DNA from: Longispora fulva
Lineage (GTDB): Bacteria; Actinomycetota; Actinomycetes; Mycobacteriales; Micromonosporaceae
Reading direction: 5' to 3'
Assembly: GCF_015751905.1 (NCBI RefSeq)
Contig: NZ_JADOUF010000001.1
Span: forward strand, 4,774,001-4,838,000
Length of the DNA: 64,000 bases
The first letter of the stretch is position 1; every line of letters begins with the position of its first letter. The notes under the pieces were generated by a model that saw only the letters and a list, made by a program, of their open reading frames with translations, was not told the origin of the DNA and searched no databases. Of this stretch, positions 47,301-56,993 are shown piece after piece. The position numbers and the translations under genes were made by a program.

Positions 47301-48146
47301 ATGGGTGACTTCGTCCTAAGGCTCGACTGCCCCGACCAGCTCGGGATCGTGCACGCCGTCTCCGCCTACCTGCACGAGGTGGGCGGCAACATCGTCGACA
47401 GCCGCCAGTTCGCCGAACCGAGCACCGGCCGGTTCCTGATGCGGGTGCGGACCCACGCGCCCGGCCTGACCGTCGAGGAACTGCGGACCGGGTTCGGGCC
47501 CGTGGCCGAGAAGTACGACATGACGTGGCGGTTCGACGATCTCGCCGTCCGGCCCCGGATCCTGGTGATGGTGTCGAAGTACGCGCACTGCCTCAGCGAC
47601 CTGTTCTACCGGGTCGAGAACGGCGACCTGCGCGCCGACATCGTGGGCGTCGTCAGCAACCACCCCGACCTCGAGGGGCTCTCCGCCTTCCACGGCGCCA
47701 AGTTCCACCACATCCCGATCAGCGCCGCGACCCGCGCGTCCGCCGAGGCGCAGCTCCTCGCGCTCGTGGAGTCCGAGCGGGTCGATCTGGTGGTGCTCGC
47801 CCGGTACATGCAGATCCTGTCCGACGGGCTGTGCACCGCGCTGTCCGGCCGGGCGATCAACATCCACCACTCGTTCCTGCCCAGTTTCAAGGGCGCCCGC
47901 CCCTACCACCAGGCCTACGACCGGGGCGTGAAGATCGTCGGGGCGACCGCGCACTACGTGACCGGCGACCTGGACGAGGGGCCGATCATCGAGCAGGAGG
48001 TCGCCCGGGTGGACCACACCAACACGCCGGAGGACCTGATCGCCATCGGCCGGGACCTGGAGCGGACCACGCTGGCCCGTGCGGTGCGCTGGCACGTCGA
48101 ACACCGCATCCTCCTGAACGCGCACCGCACGGTCATCTTCAAATAA
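47301..48146 (+). CDS. purU: Formyltetrahydrofolate deformylase
   Basis: PurU hydrolyses 10-formyl-THF to formate and THF, balancing one-carbon pools. The 281-aa protein has an N-terminal ACT domain (LDCPDQLGIVHAVSAYLHEVGGNIVDS). A formyltransferase-like catalytic domain follows, with VSNHPDL, LARYMQILS, INIHHSFLPSFKGARPYHQA and GATAHYVTGDLDEGPII, including the catalytic Asn/His/Asp. TAACCT (47289-47294) ends 6 nt before the ATG, so a leaderless mRNA is likely. Confidence 0.97.
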   Translation: MGDFVLRLDCPDQLGIVHAVSAYLHEVGGNIVDSRQFAEPSTGRFLMRVRTHAPGLTVEELRTGFGPVAEKYDMTWRFDDLAVRPRILVMVSKYAHCLSDLFYRVENGDLRADIVGVVSNHPDLEGLSAFHGAKFHHIPISAATRASAEAQLLALVESERVDLVVLARYMQILSDGLCTALSGRAINIHHSFLPSFKGARPYHQAYDRGVKIVGATAHYVTGDLDEGPIIEQEVARVDHTNTPEDLIAIGRDLERTTLARAVRWHVEHRILLNAHRTVIFK

Positions 48147-48468
48147 CACTTCTTGGGTACGGAGGAGCCTGCCCGGCGCGCGTCGGCACCCGGCGAGGGG
48201 TGAGCTGGCGCGGCCCTGGGCCGGCGCTCCGGTGGTGGTGTGGCCATCGCGTCCTCGCCCGCCCATCACTTGCTGTGGGGTAGTCCGTGACGGGTTCGGT
48301 TGGAGAGAGAAGAGCCTTTGACTCTCTCCAACCGAACCCGCCACGGACCGTTCCTGCCGTGGTCACGGGTCGTCGATACCGCAAGCGTCGGCCTCCCCCG
48401 ACAGCGACCACCTCGACGGTCAACGACGCGGCGGCGGCCCGGAGCCGGAGCAAGCAGGGTGCCGGGTG
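48147..48468. other. Intergenic region of 322 bp between convergent purU and recQ
   Basis: The stretch holds the large palindrome at 48283-48348 and otherwise GC-rich sequence without a supported gene. No promoter or coding signal is convincing. Confidence 0.6.
48283..48348. repeat. 26-bp near-perfect inverted repeat
   Basis: The arms are 48283-48308 and 48323-48348, complementary at 25 of 26 positions (A against C at 48290), with a 14-nt loop. The core arms contain GGTTCGGTTGGAGAGA. It lies 136 bp past purU and 120 bp past the recQ stop. It could be a long bidirectional terminator or a copy of a mobile palindromic element. It is far longer than the other intergenic stems here. Confidence 0.75.
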
Positions 48469-50826
48469 TCAGCCGGACAGTGCCAGGGTCAGTGGGAGGA
48501 CCGCCGGGGCGCCGGCCTGGCGGAGGGCGCGGGAGGCGACCGTCAGGGTCCAGCCCGAGTCGACGTAGTCGTCCACCAGCAGCACCGGGCCGTCGAAGCT
48601 CATCGGCGGCACCTCGAACGCCTCCCAGACCGCGCCGAGCCGGTGTGCGCTGTTCGCGTCGGCGTAGGCCCCCGGCGGGCCGCCACCGACTCGGGTCAGG
48701 TCGCCCAGGTCGGTGAGTCTGCCGACGGTCGCCAGCCGGCGGGCCAGGGTGGAGACGAGCTGCGGGCGGGTCCGGGACGGGATCGCGACCACGGACGTCG
48801 GGCGCTGCGACCAGCCCCAGGACTTCAGGACGTCGATCACGGCCGCGAACACGTCGTCGGGCACCGGGCCGTCCACGCGGGTCAGCTCGCGGAGTCGTGG
48901 GCCCCAGCCGAGGTCGGACAGCCGGCCCACGGCGCGGCCGGACGCCGCCAGTTCCCCCGCGGGGATCTTGCCCTTGGCCGCGGCGCCGGTCGGCCACAGT
49001 TTGCGGGGCTCCAGTTCGACCCCGGGCTTGCCGAGGAACGCGCGGGCCCGGTCGCGGGAGGCCGCGGTGATGTCGAGCGGGTACCACGCACCGGCGCAAC
49101 CATCGCATCGACCGCACGGCCGCGCGCCGGGGTCGTCGAGTTGCCGGCGGAGGAACTCCATCCGACACGCCCCACCGGCTCCGGACCGGCGCTCGTCGGA
49201 CACGGGGAGGGCGGTGTAGTCGCGCATCGCCTGTTGTTCGGACTCGCGGGCGGCGGTCACCCGGGCGTAGCGCTCAGCGTCGTAGCTCCATGGCTCGCCC
49301 GTGCCGACCCAGCCGCCCTTGACCCGGCGGACCGCGCCGTCGACGTCGAGCACCTTGAGGAGCAGCTCCAGTCTGGTCCGGCGCAGCTCCGTGCGGGCTT
49401 CGAGGGCCTGGGTGGACAGCGGACTGCCGCCGAGGGCTGCGAGCACGGCGGCCACCTGGTCGGCGGCGGGGAAGGCTACCGAGGCGAAGTACCGCCAGAT
49501 GGCCTCGTCCTCGCGGCCCGGCAACAGGAGCACGTCGGCGTGCTCCACGGCGCGGCCGGCCCGGCCGACCTGCTGGTAGTAGGAGATCGGGGAACTCGGC
49601 GCGCCCAGGTGCACGACGAACCCGAGGTCGGGCTTGTCGTATCCCATGCCCAGGGCGGACGTGGCGACGAGGGCCTTGACCTTGTTGCGGAGCAGCGCCT
49701 CCTCGGCGGCCAGCCGCTCGGCCTGGTCGGTCTTGCCCGAGTACGCCGCGACCTCGTAGCCGCAGGAGCGCAGGTAGGCCGAGACCTCCTCGGTGGCGGC
49801 GACGGTCAGCGTGTACACGATGCCGGAGCCGGGCAGGTCGGCCAGGTGTTCGCCGAGCCAGGCGAGCCGTTCGGCGGCGTCGGTCAGCCGGAGCACGCCG
49901 AGGCGCAGGGACTCGCGGTCCAGCGGGCCGCGCAGCACGAGCGTGCCCAGCGGCTCTCCGACCGGGGGTCGCTGCGGATCGGGCAGCGCCACGGCATCCG
50001 ACACCTGCGCCGATCGAGCCGAGGCGGGTAACGCCTGCGCCGATCCTGCCGAAGCGGGCGGCGACGGCTCGGGCCAGTTCTCCTCGGCCTCGTCCCACAG
50101 GTCGGGTTGCTGGCTGGCCCAGGATTCCTCCCACTCGTCCGCCGGGGCGGCACCCGGCGCTGGACGTGACGCGCTCCGCGACGGGGCTGCGCCCGGCACC
50201 GGACCGGAAGCTCCCGGGGGTGGGGCGTGTTCCGCGAGTTGCTCGGCCACGTCGGCCGTTACCCGTTCGTTGGCAGTGGCCGTGGTCGCCAGGACCGGCA
50301 CGCCGGGCCGCAGGCCGGCGAGGAACGTGCGGATCCGCCGGTAGTCGGGGCGGAAGTCGTGGCCCCAGTCGGAGACGCAGTGCGCCTCGTCGATGACGAG
50401 CATGCCGCAGGAGCCGGCGAGGACCGGCAGCACCCGGTCGCGGAAGTCGGGGTTGTTCAGCCGCTCGGGGCTGACCAGCAGCACGTCGACCGTCCCGGCG
50501 AGGATGTCGGCCTCGATGGCCGACCAGTCGTCGAGGTTCGCCGAGTTGATCGTGGCGGCGCGGATGCCGGCCGAGGCCGCCGCGTCGACCTGGTTGCGCA
50601 TCAGGGCGAGCAGCGGGGAGACGATCACGGTCGGGCCCGCGCCCTGCTCGCGGAGCAGCGCGGTGGCCACGAAGTAGACGGCGGACTTGCCGAAGCCGGT
50701 GCGCTGGACGAGGAGCACCCGGCGGCGGTCGGCGACCAGGGCCTCGATGGCGGTCCACTGGTCGTCGCGGAGGACGGCCTTCGGGCCGGCCAGGCGGCGC
50801 AGCAGCTCCTCGGCGCGGGCCCTCAT
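48469..50826 (-). CDS. RecQ-family DNA helicase fused to a phosphoribosyltransferase-like domain
   Basis: This 785-aa protein has helicase motif I (VLLVQRTGFGKSAVYF), Ia (VIVSPLLALMRNQVD), II (LVIDEAHCVSDWGHDFRPDY), III (VLATTATAN) and VI (QVGRAGRAVEHADV). It also has a zinc-binding region (CRMEFLRRQL..CGRCDGC). Unusually, a disordered Ala/Pro/Glu/Trp-rich insert of about 90 residues splits motifs III and IV. The C-terminal region has VVAIPSRTRPQL and the PRPP loop VLLVDDYVDSGWTLTVA, typical of PRTase-fold proteins. The helicase probably acts in recombination or repair; the PRTase-like part may bind nucleotides. It overlaps the upstream split-barrel gene by ATGA. Confidence 0.92.
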   Translation of the reverse strand: MRARAEELLRRLAGPKAVLRDDQWTAIEALVADRRRVLLVQRTGFGKSAVYFVATALLREQGAGPTVIVSPLLALMRNQVDAAASAGIRAATINSANLDDWSAIEADILAGTVDVLLVSPERLNNPDFRDRVLPVLAGSCGMLVIDEAHCVSDWGHDFRPDYRRIRTFLAGLRPGVPVLATTATANERVTADVAEQLAEHAPPPGASGPVPGAAPSRSASRPAPGAAPADEWEESWASQQPDLWDEAEENWPEPSPPASAGSAQALPASARSAQVSDAVALPDPQRPPVGEPLGTLVLRGPLDRESLRLGVLRLTDAAERLAWLGEHLADLPGSGIVYTLTVAATEEVSAYLRSCGYEVAAYSGKTDQAERLAAEEALLRNKVKALVATSALGMGYDKPDLGFVVHLGAPSSPISYYQQVGRAGRAVEHADVLLLPGREDEAIWRYFASVAFPAADQVAAVLAALGGSPLSTQALEARTELRRTRLELLLKVLDVDGAVRRVKGGWVGTGEPWSYDAERYARVTAARESEQQAMRDYTALPVSDERRSGAGGACRMEFLRRQLDDPGARPCGRCDGCAGAWYPLDITAASRDRARAFLGKPGVELEPRKLWPTGAAAKGKIPAGELAASGRAVGRLSDLGWGPRLRELTRVDGPVPDDVFAAVIDVLKSWGWSQRPTSVVAIPSRTRPQLVSTLARRLATVGRLTDLGDLTRVGGGPPGAYADANSAHRLGAVWEAFEVPPMSFDGPVLLVDDYVDSGWTLTVASRALRQAGAPAVLPLTLALSG

Positions 50827-51533
50827 CCGGACACCGGGGACGTCGAACCGTCGAGCCTGACCGGACCGGGCACGAGGGGGTCGGCCGGATCCACCGGGCG
50901 AAGGCCCTCCCGGCCAGCGGACGCTGGCTCCCGACCGCCCTCGGACACAGCCCGGCCAGGCGCGCGGAGGCCGGGGTCGGCGACCGGATACGCCGGGAGG
51001 CCGTCGATGCTGACGGCGTTGCGCTCGGTGCGGTACTCCACCAGCTTCTCGGGCGTGCGCTTGTCCGCCCAGCTGTCCAGCAGGTCGCGGTCGCCGACGA
51101 AGTCCATCAGCGGGACCCCGTAGCCGCAGGAGGAGCTGACCCGCTCGACGTCGACCTCGACGATGGCGCGCAGCCCGTGGTCCTCGGCCCGGCCGAAGTG
51201 CCCGCGCAGGGCGGCGAACGCCGGGTCGCCGGGGTAGTGCAGGGCCCCTCGCCCGTACAACCGGAGGATCTTGGGTCTGCCCTCGAACGCGCAGAACATG
51301 ATCGTGATCCGGCCGTTCTGCCGCAGGTGGGCGATGCTCTCGGCGCCGCTGCCGGTGTAGTCGAGGTAGGCGACCCGGTGCCCGTCGAGCACCGCGAAGC
51401 AGCCGGCCATGCCCTTCGGCGACACGTTGACGTGCCCGTCGGGGCCGGTCGGCGCGGTGGCGGTGAAAAAGAGCTGCTGGGCCGCGATGAACTCCCGCAG
51501 CCCAGCGTCGATGCTCTCGTACGTCTTCCCCAT
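50823..51533 (-). CDS. Pyridoxamine 5'-phosphate oxidase-family (FMN split-barrel) protein
   Basis: This 236-aa protein contains FFTATAPTGPDGHVNVSPKGMAG, AYLDYTGSGAESIAHLRQNGRITIMFCAF and LYGRGALHYPGDP, the usual split-barrel pattern for FMN- or heme-binding oxidoreductases. The last 60 residues are low-complexity and may be disordered. TAGATT (51545-51540) ends 6 nt before the ATG on this strand, suggesting a leaderless message. It is coupled to recQ by ATGA. Confidence 0.85.
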   Translation of the reverse strand: MGKTYESIDAGLREFIAAQQLFFTATAPTGPDGHVNVSPKGMAGCFAVLDGHRVAYLDYTGSGAESIAHLRQNGRITIMFCAFEGRPKILRLYGRGALHYPGDPAFAALRGHFGRAEDHGLRAIVEVDVERVSSSCGYGVPLMDFVGDRDLLDSWADKRTPEKLVEYRTERNAVSIDGLPAYPVADPGLRAPGRAVSEGGREPASAGREGLRPVDPADPLVPGPVRLDGSTSPVSG

Positions 51534-51571
51534 GGGCCCAATCTAGCCCCAGGGGCCGACAGTCCCCGTGA

Positions 51572-52123
51572 TCAGCTCACCGCCGCCGGTTCCTGAGCCG
51601 GTGCGGCCGCGGCGGGCGGTGCCGGTACCGGCGACGCCTCCTTGGTCGCGGCGGCCTCGGCGGCTGCGGTCTGCTGGAGCCGTTCGTAGAGCATGCCCGC
51701 CTGGTGGCCGAGTGCGCCGATGATGGCCGGCACGATCGGCAGCAACCAGTTGTACGCGAAGCCGGTCCGCGGGATGTTGACGATCAACACCGCGGCGGCC
51801 GCCGCACCGAACCCTTCGACGAGCGCCCGCCAGGCGGCCCGCCCCGTGTCGACCATCGCCGCCCGTCGGGCTGCCGCCACGTCCGGGAACGTGTGCAGCG
51901 CCCGGGCGTCGCGGCGCCCGAAGTTGAATCCGGCCACGGCGAGCGTCGCGGACGCGCCGAGCACGGCTCCCCACAGTGGCCCGTCGGTGAACAGGCGCGC
52001 GACGGCGAACACCGCGGCACCCGCACCGAGGGCGATGCCGGCTCTGACCCAGTCCTTCTTATCCCCGGGATACCAGTAGTACTTCGTGGTGTTCTCGGAG
52101 ATCTGTTTGACGATCCTCCCCAT
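51572..52123 (-). CDS. Small membrane protein of unknown function
   Basis: This 183-aa protein has a polar N-terminus (MGRIVKQISENTTKYYWYPGDKKDW) and three to four hydrophobic helices at about 28-60 and 100-145. Its C-terminus is Ala/Pro-rich and probably disordered. GAGGTG lies 8 nt upstream of the ATG. I see no catalytic motif. It stands between the PNPOx-like gene and the GNAT. Confidence 0.7.
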   Translation of the reverse strand: MGRIVKQISENTTKYYWYPGDKKDWVRAGIALGAGAAVFAVARLFTDGPLWGAVLGASATLAVAGFNFGRRDARALHTFPDVAAARRAAMVDTGRAAWRALVEGFGAAAAAVLIVNIPRTGFAYNWLLPIVPAIIGALGHQAGMLYERLQQTAAAEAAATKEASPVPAPPAAAAPAQEPAAVS

Positions 52124-52248
52124 GGCAGCGTCACCTCATTACTCGTTAGGAGTGCTGTCGTTACATACAGTAGTGGCATGAGTGAGGGAAATCACGAGTT
52201 GTGGCCGATCGGCTGATTCATTCATGTTGCAGGGAACGCATGTTCGCT

Positions 52249-53070
52249 TCAGAACAAGATCGTCGCGAACGTGCCCACCTGCCGGAATCCACACTTAGCG
52301 TAAACACGCCGGGCGGTGGAGTTGAAGTCGTTCACGTACAGGCTCACAGTCGGGGCGAGCCGGCGCAGGCCGTCCTCGACGACCGCCGCGAGACACGCCG
52401 AGCCGATGCCGCGACCGCGGTGCTCCGGGGCGACCCACACGCCCTGCAACTGTGCGGTGTGGCGGGTGACGACCGCCAACTCGGCCTTGAACAGGACCTG
52501 TCCGCCCTCGATCCAGGCGTAGGCGCGGCGGGCCCGGATCAGGCTCGCGACCCTTTTCTGGTACTCCGCCTCGATCGGCGGCACGCCCAGCTCCTCGGTG
52601 TACATCGCCACCGATGCCGGGTACAGCAGCGACAGCTCGCGCCGCCGGACCAGTCGCACCCGGGGCTCCGGGACCACGGCCGCCGGGCCGCCGGTCACCA
52701 GCAGTGGCTGGTCCGGCCGGGTCAGCCGCGCCGGCCCCCAGCCCGGGCCGAGCCGCCGCCACAGGTCGAGCACCGCCTCCGCCGGGCCGGCGATCGAGCC
52801 GACGCCCCGCCGGTCGGCCGCGAGCACCTCCGCGAAGTGGGTCGACACGCCGATCGGGATCACGTTCGCGCCACGCCAGCAGACGGCCTCCAGGTGACTG
52901 CGGGGGCCGTGGCCGAGGAGTTGGCCGCCGGTGCGCCAGGCGGAGACCCCGTACGCCTCGATCCGCTCGGCGAGCTGCGCCGAGGCGATCGGTGACCTGG
53001 CCAGGAGGCTCAGCACGTCCGCACGGTCGCTCTCGCCGAGCAGTCGCACGGGCATCGTGGACGTCAACAC
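52249..53070 (-). CDS. GNAT acetyltransferase with N-terminal DUF4081-like domain
   Basis: This 273-aa protein has an N-terminal region (MPVRLLGESDRADVLSLLARSPIASAQLAERIEAYG) matching actinobacterial DUF4081. A GNAT domain follows, with acetyl-CoA motif GVWVAPEHRGRGIGSACLAAVVEDGL and SLYVNDFNSTARRVYAKCGFRQVG. I chose the GTG at 53070, 7 nt after a -10-like CACGCT; a GTG at 53094 is the alternative. In M. tuberculosis, as I recall, a GNAT gene adjoins ispG. Here the MFS gene has come between them. Confidence 0.85.
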   Translation of the reverse strand: MLTSTMPVRLLGESDRADVLSLLARSPIASAQLAERIEAYGVSAWRTGGQLLGHGPRSHLEAVCWRGANVIPIGVSTHFAEVLAADRRGVGSIAGPAEAVLDLWRRLGPGWGPARLTRPDQPLLVTGGPAAVVPEPRVRLVRRRELSLLYPASVAMYTEELGVPPIEAEYQKRVASLIRARRAYAWIEGGQVLFKAELAVVTRHTAQLQGVWVAPEHRGRGIGSACLAAVVEDGLRRLAPTVSLYVNDFNSTARRVYAKCGFRQVGTFATILF

Positions 53071-53105
53071 GCCAGCAAGCGTGCCATGGATCACAACTCC
53101 TTTTC

Positions 53106-53127
53106 AAACCGTACGTTCGTACTGTTT
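53106..53127. promoter_or_regulatory. 22-bp TetR-operator-like palindrome before the MFS gene
   Basis: The arms AAAC-C-GTACG and CGTAC-T-GTTT flank a TT centre; all positions are symmetric except one pair and the centre. It lies 9 bp before the chosen GTG of the MFS gene and overlaps a -10-like TACTGT. Its size and form are those of TetR-family sites. No TetR gene is in the window. Confidence 0.6.
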
Positions 53128-53136
53128 GATCGGGCC

Positions 53137-54369
53137 GTGCTCAACCGACTGCTGCCGCCCCCGGGGACCGCCCGGATCCTCACCCTCGCCACCCTGGTCA
53201 ACACGCTCGGGAACGGCGCGTACCTCACCTGCAGCGTCCTGTTCCTCACCCGCTCCGTCGGGCTCACCCCGGTGCAGCTCGGCGTCGGCCTCGGCGTCGC
53301 GGCCGTCCTCGGCACCCTGCTCAGCGCCCCGCTCGGCTATGTCGCCGACCGGGTCGGCCCCAAAGGTATGCAGATCGGCGCGCTCCTGGTCCTCGCCGTC
53401 GTGTACTCCGGCATGGTCCTCGTCAACGGCTTCTGGTCCTTCGTGGTGCTGGCCTGCGTCATCGCGGTCGGCGAGGCCGCGGGGAAGGGCTCGTCCGGGG
53501 CCATGATCGCCGGGGCGGTGCCGCCGGCGCAGCGGATCGAACTGCGCGCCTTCGTCCGCTCGGTCAACAACGGCGGGATCGCGCTTGGCGCCCTGCTCGG
53601 CGGGATTCCGCTGCTGCTGGACACCCGGGCGGCGTACGTCGCGATGCTGCTCGGCAACGCCGGCACCTTCCTGGTCGCCGCGCTCATCCTGTCCCGGGCC
53701 GACCGGGTGCCCGTGCTGCCGGTCCCCGCCGACGGGCCTCGGCTCGTCGCGCTGCGCGACCGGCCGTTCCTGGTGTTCACGGTGATCGACGGGGTGATGG
53801 CCAGCACGTACAACGAGATCCTCAGCATCGGGCTGCCGCTGTGGCTCGCGACCCAGCGGCACGCGCCACTGTGGCTGGTCACCGCGGCACTGTTGGTCAA
53901 CACCCTCGGCTGCGTGACCCTGCAGGTCTGGGCCAGCCGGGGCGTGGACGGCATCCGGGACGCCGGGCGGATCGGCCGGCGCGGGGCGCTCGTCGTCGGG
54001 GCGTCCTGCGTGCTGTACGGCCTGACCGCCGGTCTGCCGGTCTGGGCGGTGTGCGCGCTGGTCCTGGTCGCGGGGGCGGTGCACGTGCTCGGGGAGCTGT
54101 GGCTGTCCACGGCCACGTTCAGCGTCGTCTTCGGGTTGGCGCCGGACTGGGCGCAGGGGCAGTACCAGGGGACGTACACGATGGGGCGGCAGATCGGGAA
54201 CATGGTGACGCCGCCGGCGCTGGCGTTGCTGGTGACCGCCGGCGGGACGGCGGGGTGGGTCGCGATGGGGGCGGCGTTCGCGGTGGCCGGGGTGGTGTAT
54301 CCGGCGGTGGTCCGGTGGGGGCGGCGGACCCGGCCCGGGGTGACGGCCGAGGACCTGGCCACGGTCTGA
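53137..54369 (+). CDS. MFS transporter
   Basis: This 410-aa membrane protein has about 12 TMs. The motif-A-like loop between TM2 and TM3 reads GYVADRVGPKGMQIGALL. The central loop (SRADRVPVLPVPADGPRLVALRDRPFL) splits two six-helix halves. It is probably a small-molecule or drug exporter; the substrate is unknown. The frame is open from ATG 53086, but the operator-like palindrome at 53106-53127 argues for the GTG at 53137. Confidence 0.85.
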   Translation: MLNRLLPPPGTARILTLATLVNTLGNGAYLTCSVLFLTRSVGLTPVQLGVGLGVAAVLGTLLSAPLGYVADRVGPKGMQIGALLVLAVVYSGMVLVNGFWSFVVLACVIAVGEAAGKGSSGAMIAGAVPPAQRIELRAFVRSVNNGGIALGALLGGIPLLLDTRAAYVAMLLGNAGTFLVAALILSRADRVPVLPVPADGPRLVALRDRPFLVFTVIDGVMASTYNEILSIGLPLWLATQRHAPLWLVTAALLVNTLGCVTLQVWASRGVDGIRDAGRIGRRGALVVGASCVLYGLTAGLPVWAVCALVLVAGAVHVLGELWLSTATFSVVFGLAPDWAQGQYQGTYTMGRQIGNMVTPPALALLVTAGGTAGWVAMGAAFAVAGVVYPAVVRWGRRTRPGVTAEDLATV

Positions 54370-54504
54370 GGCGCGAGGCGGGGACACGGTGGGTTCGCGC
54401 ACCTGGGCGAGGCGCGCGCCGGCGCGTGGTCGGGACACCCCGGGCGAGCGCACCTGAGCGGGGCGGTGCCGACGCGCGCCGGGTCGGTCCCCGCCGTAAC
54501 CATG

Positions 54505-54539
54505 AAAAATGCCCGTCCCACCCGAGGCGGGACGGGCAT
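54505..54539 (-). terminator. Intrinsic terminator after ispG
   Basis: ATGCCCGTCCC (54509-54519) pairs with GGGACGGGCAT (54529-54539), and on the minus strand TTTTT follows immediately (54509-54505). It lies 11 nt after the ispG stop and ends the dxr-rip-ispG operon. Confidence 0.88.
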
Positions 54540-54550
54540 GCGGCGTGCCT

Positions 54551-55717
<1,167 letters not shown>

Positions 55718-55728
55718 TGTTCTTCCAC

Positions 55729-56982
55729 TTACTTCAGGGTGATCGGGTTGAAGATGTCAGCGCCCACCGTCAACAGGGTGAACGCGCCGAAGACGATGAT
55801 GACCACGTAGGTGACCGGCATCAGCTTGGCGTAGTCGACGCGGCCCGGGTCGGGGCGGCCGCGCCGGGCGGCGAACCAGGAGCGGGCCCGTTCGAACCAG
55901 GCGACGGCGATGTGGCCCCCGTCGAGCGGGAGCAGCGGTAGCAGATTAAAGATGCCCACAAATATGTTCAACGACGCAAGCAGCCAAAGGAACACGGACC
56001 ACAGGCCCCGGTCCGCGAGCTCGCCGCCGATCCGGCTCGCGCCGACGACGCTGATCGGGGTCTCCGGGTCGCGCTCGGAGCCGGTGACCGCGTCCCACAG
56101 CTTCGGCAGCTTCTCCGGGAACTTCTTCAACGCCGTGAACGTGTTGCCCAGCGTGTCCATGTAGAAGCTGCCGGCGGCGCCGATCCCGTCGACCGGGCCG
56201 TACGTCATCGTGGTGGGCACCCCGGGGTCCAGGTAACCGCCGACGCCGAGGGCGGAGACCGTCTCGGTCTTGCCCTTCTCGGTGAGCGACGTCCGCTGGG
56301 CCGAGATCAGGTCGACGGTGACCGTGTGCTCCGCGCCGTCGGTGGTGACCGTGAGCGTCGCCGGGCCGGGCGGGGTGGCCCGGATCGCCTTGACCAGGTC
56401 GAGGTAGGTGGTCACGGCGGTGCCGTTCACCTTGGTGATCGTGTCGCCGTCGCGCAGGCCGGCGTTCTTCGCCGGGGAGGCCGGGTCGGTCCCGGGGTTG
56501 CAGTCGCGCTGTTCGTTGGCGACGACGACGCACTTCGCGACATTGATCCGGGGGTGCTTCGCCACGTCGTCGAGCGCCTTCGCGAACGCCGGGTTCGGCA
56601 GGCCCACGAACATCGCGGCGATCCACATGATCACGAAGGCGAGGATGAAGTGCACGGCGGAACCGGCCGACAGGACGATCGTGCGCTGCCACACCGGCTT
56701 GCGCCACATGACCCGCTTCTTGTCCTCCTCGCTCAGCTCCTCCTCTTCCTCCTCCTGCGGCGTCATCCCGACAATCTTGACGAAACCGCCCAGTGGGATG
56801 GCCTTGAGCCCGTACTCGGTCTCACCGCGACGGAAGGAGAACAGGGTCGGGCCGAAGCCGGCGAAGTACCGGGTGACCTTCATACCGAACCGCTTGGCCG
56901 TCCACATATGTCCTGCTTCGTGCAGACATACTGAGACGAAAATGCCGAGGGCAAACAAGATGACCCCGAGCGCCTGCGCCAT
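55729..56982 (-). CDS. RIP site-2 protease (RseP/Rip1-like)
   Basis: This 417-aa intramembrane zinc protease probably cleaves anti-sigma factors or membrane regulators. The first TM carries HEAGH (zinc site, about 21-25), followed by [36 protein letters not shown] domain (about 170-260) includes [15 protein letters not shown]. The C-terminal TM has [12 protein letters not shown] with the third ligand aspartate. An acidic [11 protein letters not shown] loop sits near 75. I chose the ATG at 56982, with AGAGGG upstream. The dxr-rip-ispG order is the actinobacterial one. Confidence 0.95.
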   Translation of the reverse strand: MAQALGVILFALGIFVSVCLHEAGHMWTAKRFGMKVTRYFAGFGPTLFSFRRGETEYGLKAIPLGGFVKIVGMTPQEEEEEELSEEDKKRVMWRKPVWQRTIVLSAGSAVHFILAFVIMWIAAMFVGLPNPAFAKALDDVAKHPRINVAKCVVVANEQRDCNPGTDPASPAKNAGLRDGDTITKVNGTAVTTYLDLVKAIRATPPGPATLTVTTDGAEHTVTVDLISAQRTSLTEKGKTETVSALGVGGYLDPGVPTTMTYGPVDGIGAAGSFYMDTLGNTFTALKKFPEKLPKLWDAVTGSERDPETPISVVGASRIGGELADRGLWSVFLWLLASLNIFVGIFNLLPLLPLDGGHIAVAWFERARSWFAARRGRPDPGRVDYAKLMPVTYVVIIVFGAFTLLTVGADIFNPITLK

Positions 56983-56993
56983 GAAATCCCTCT

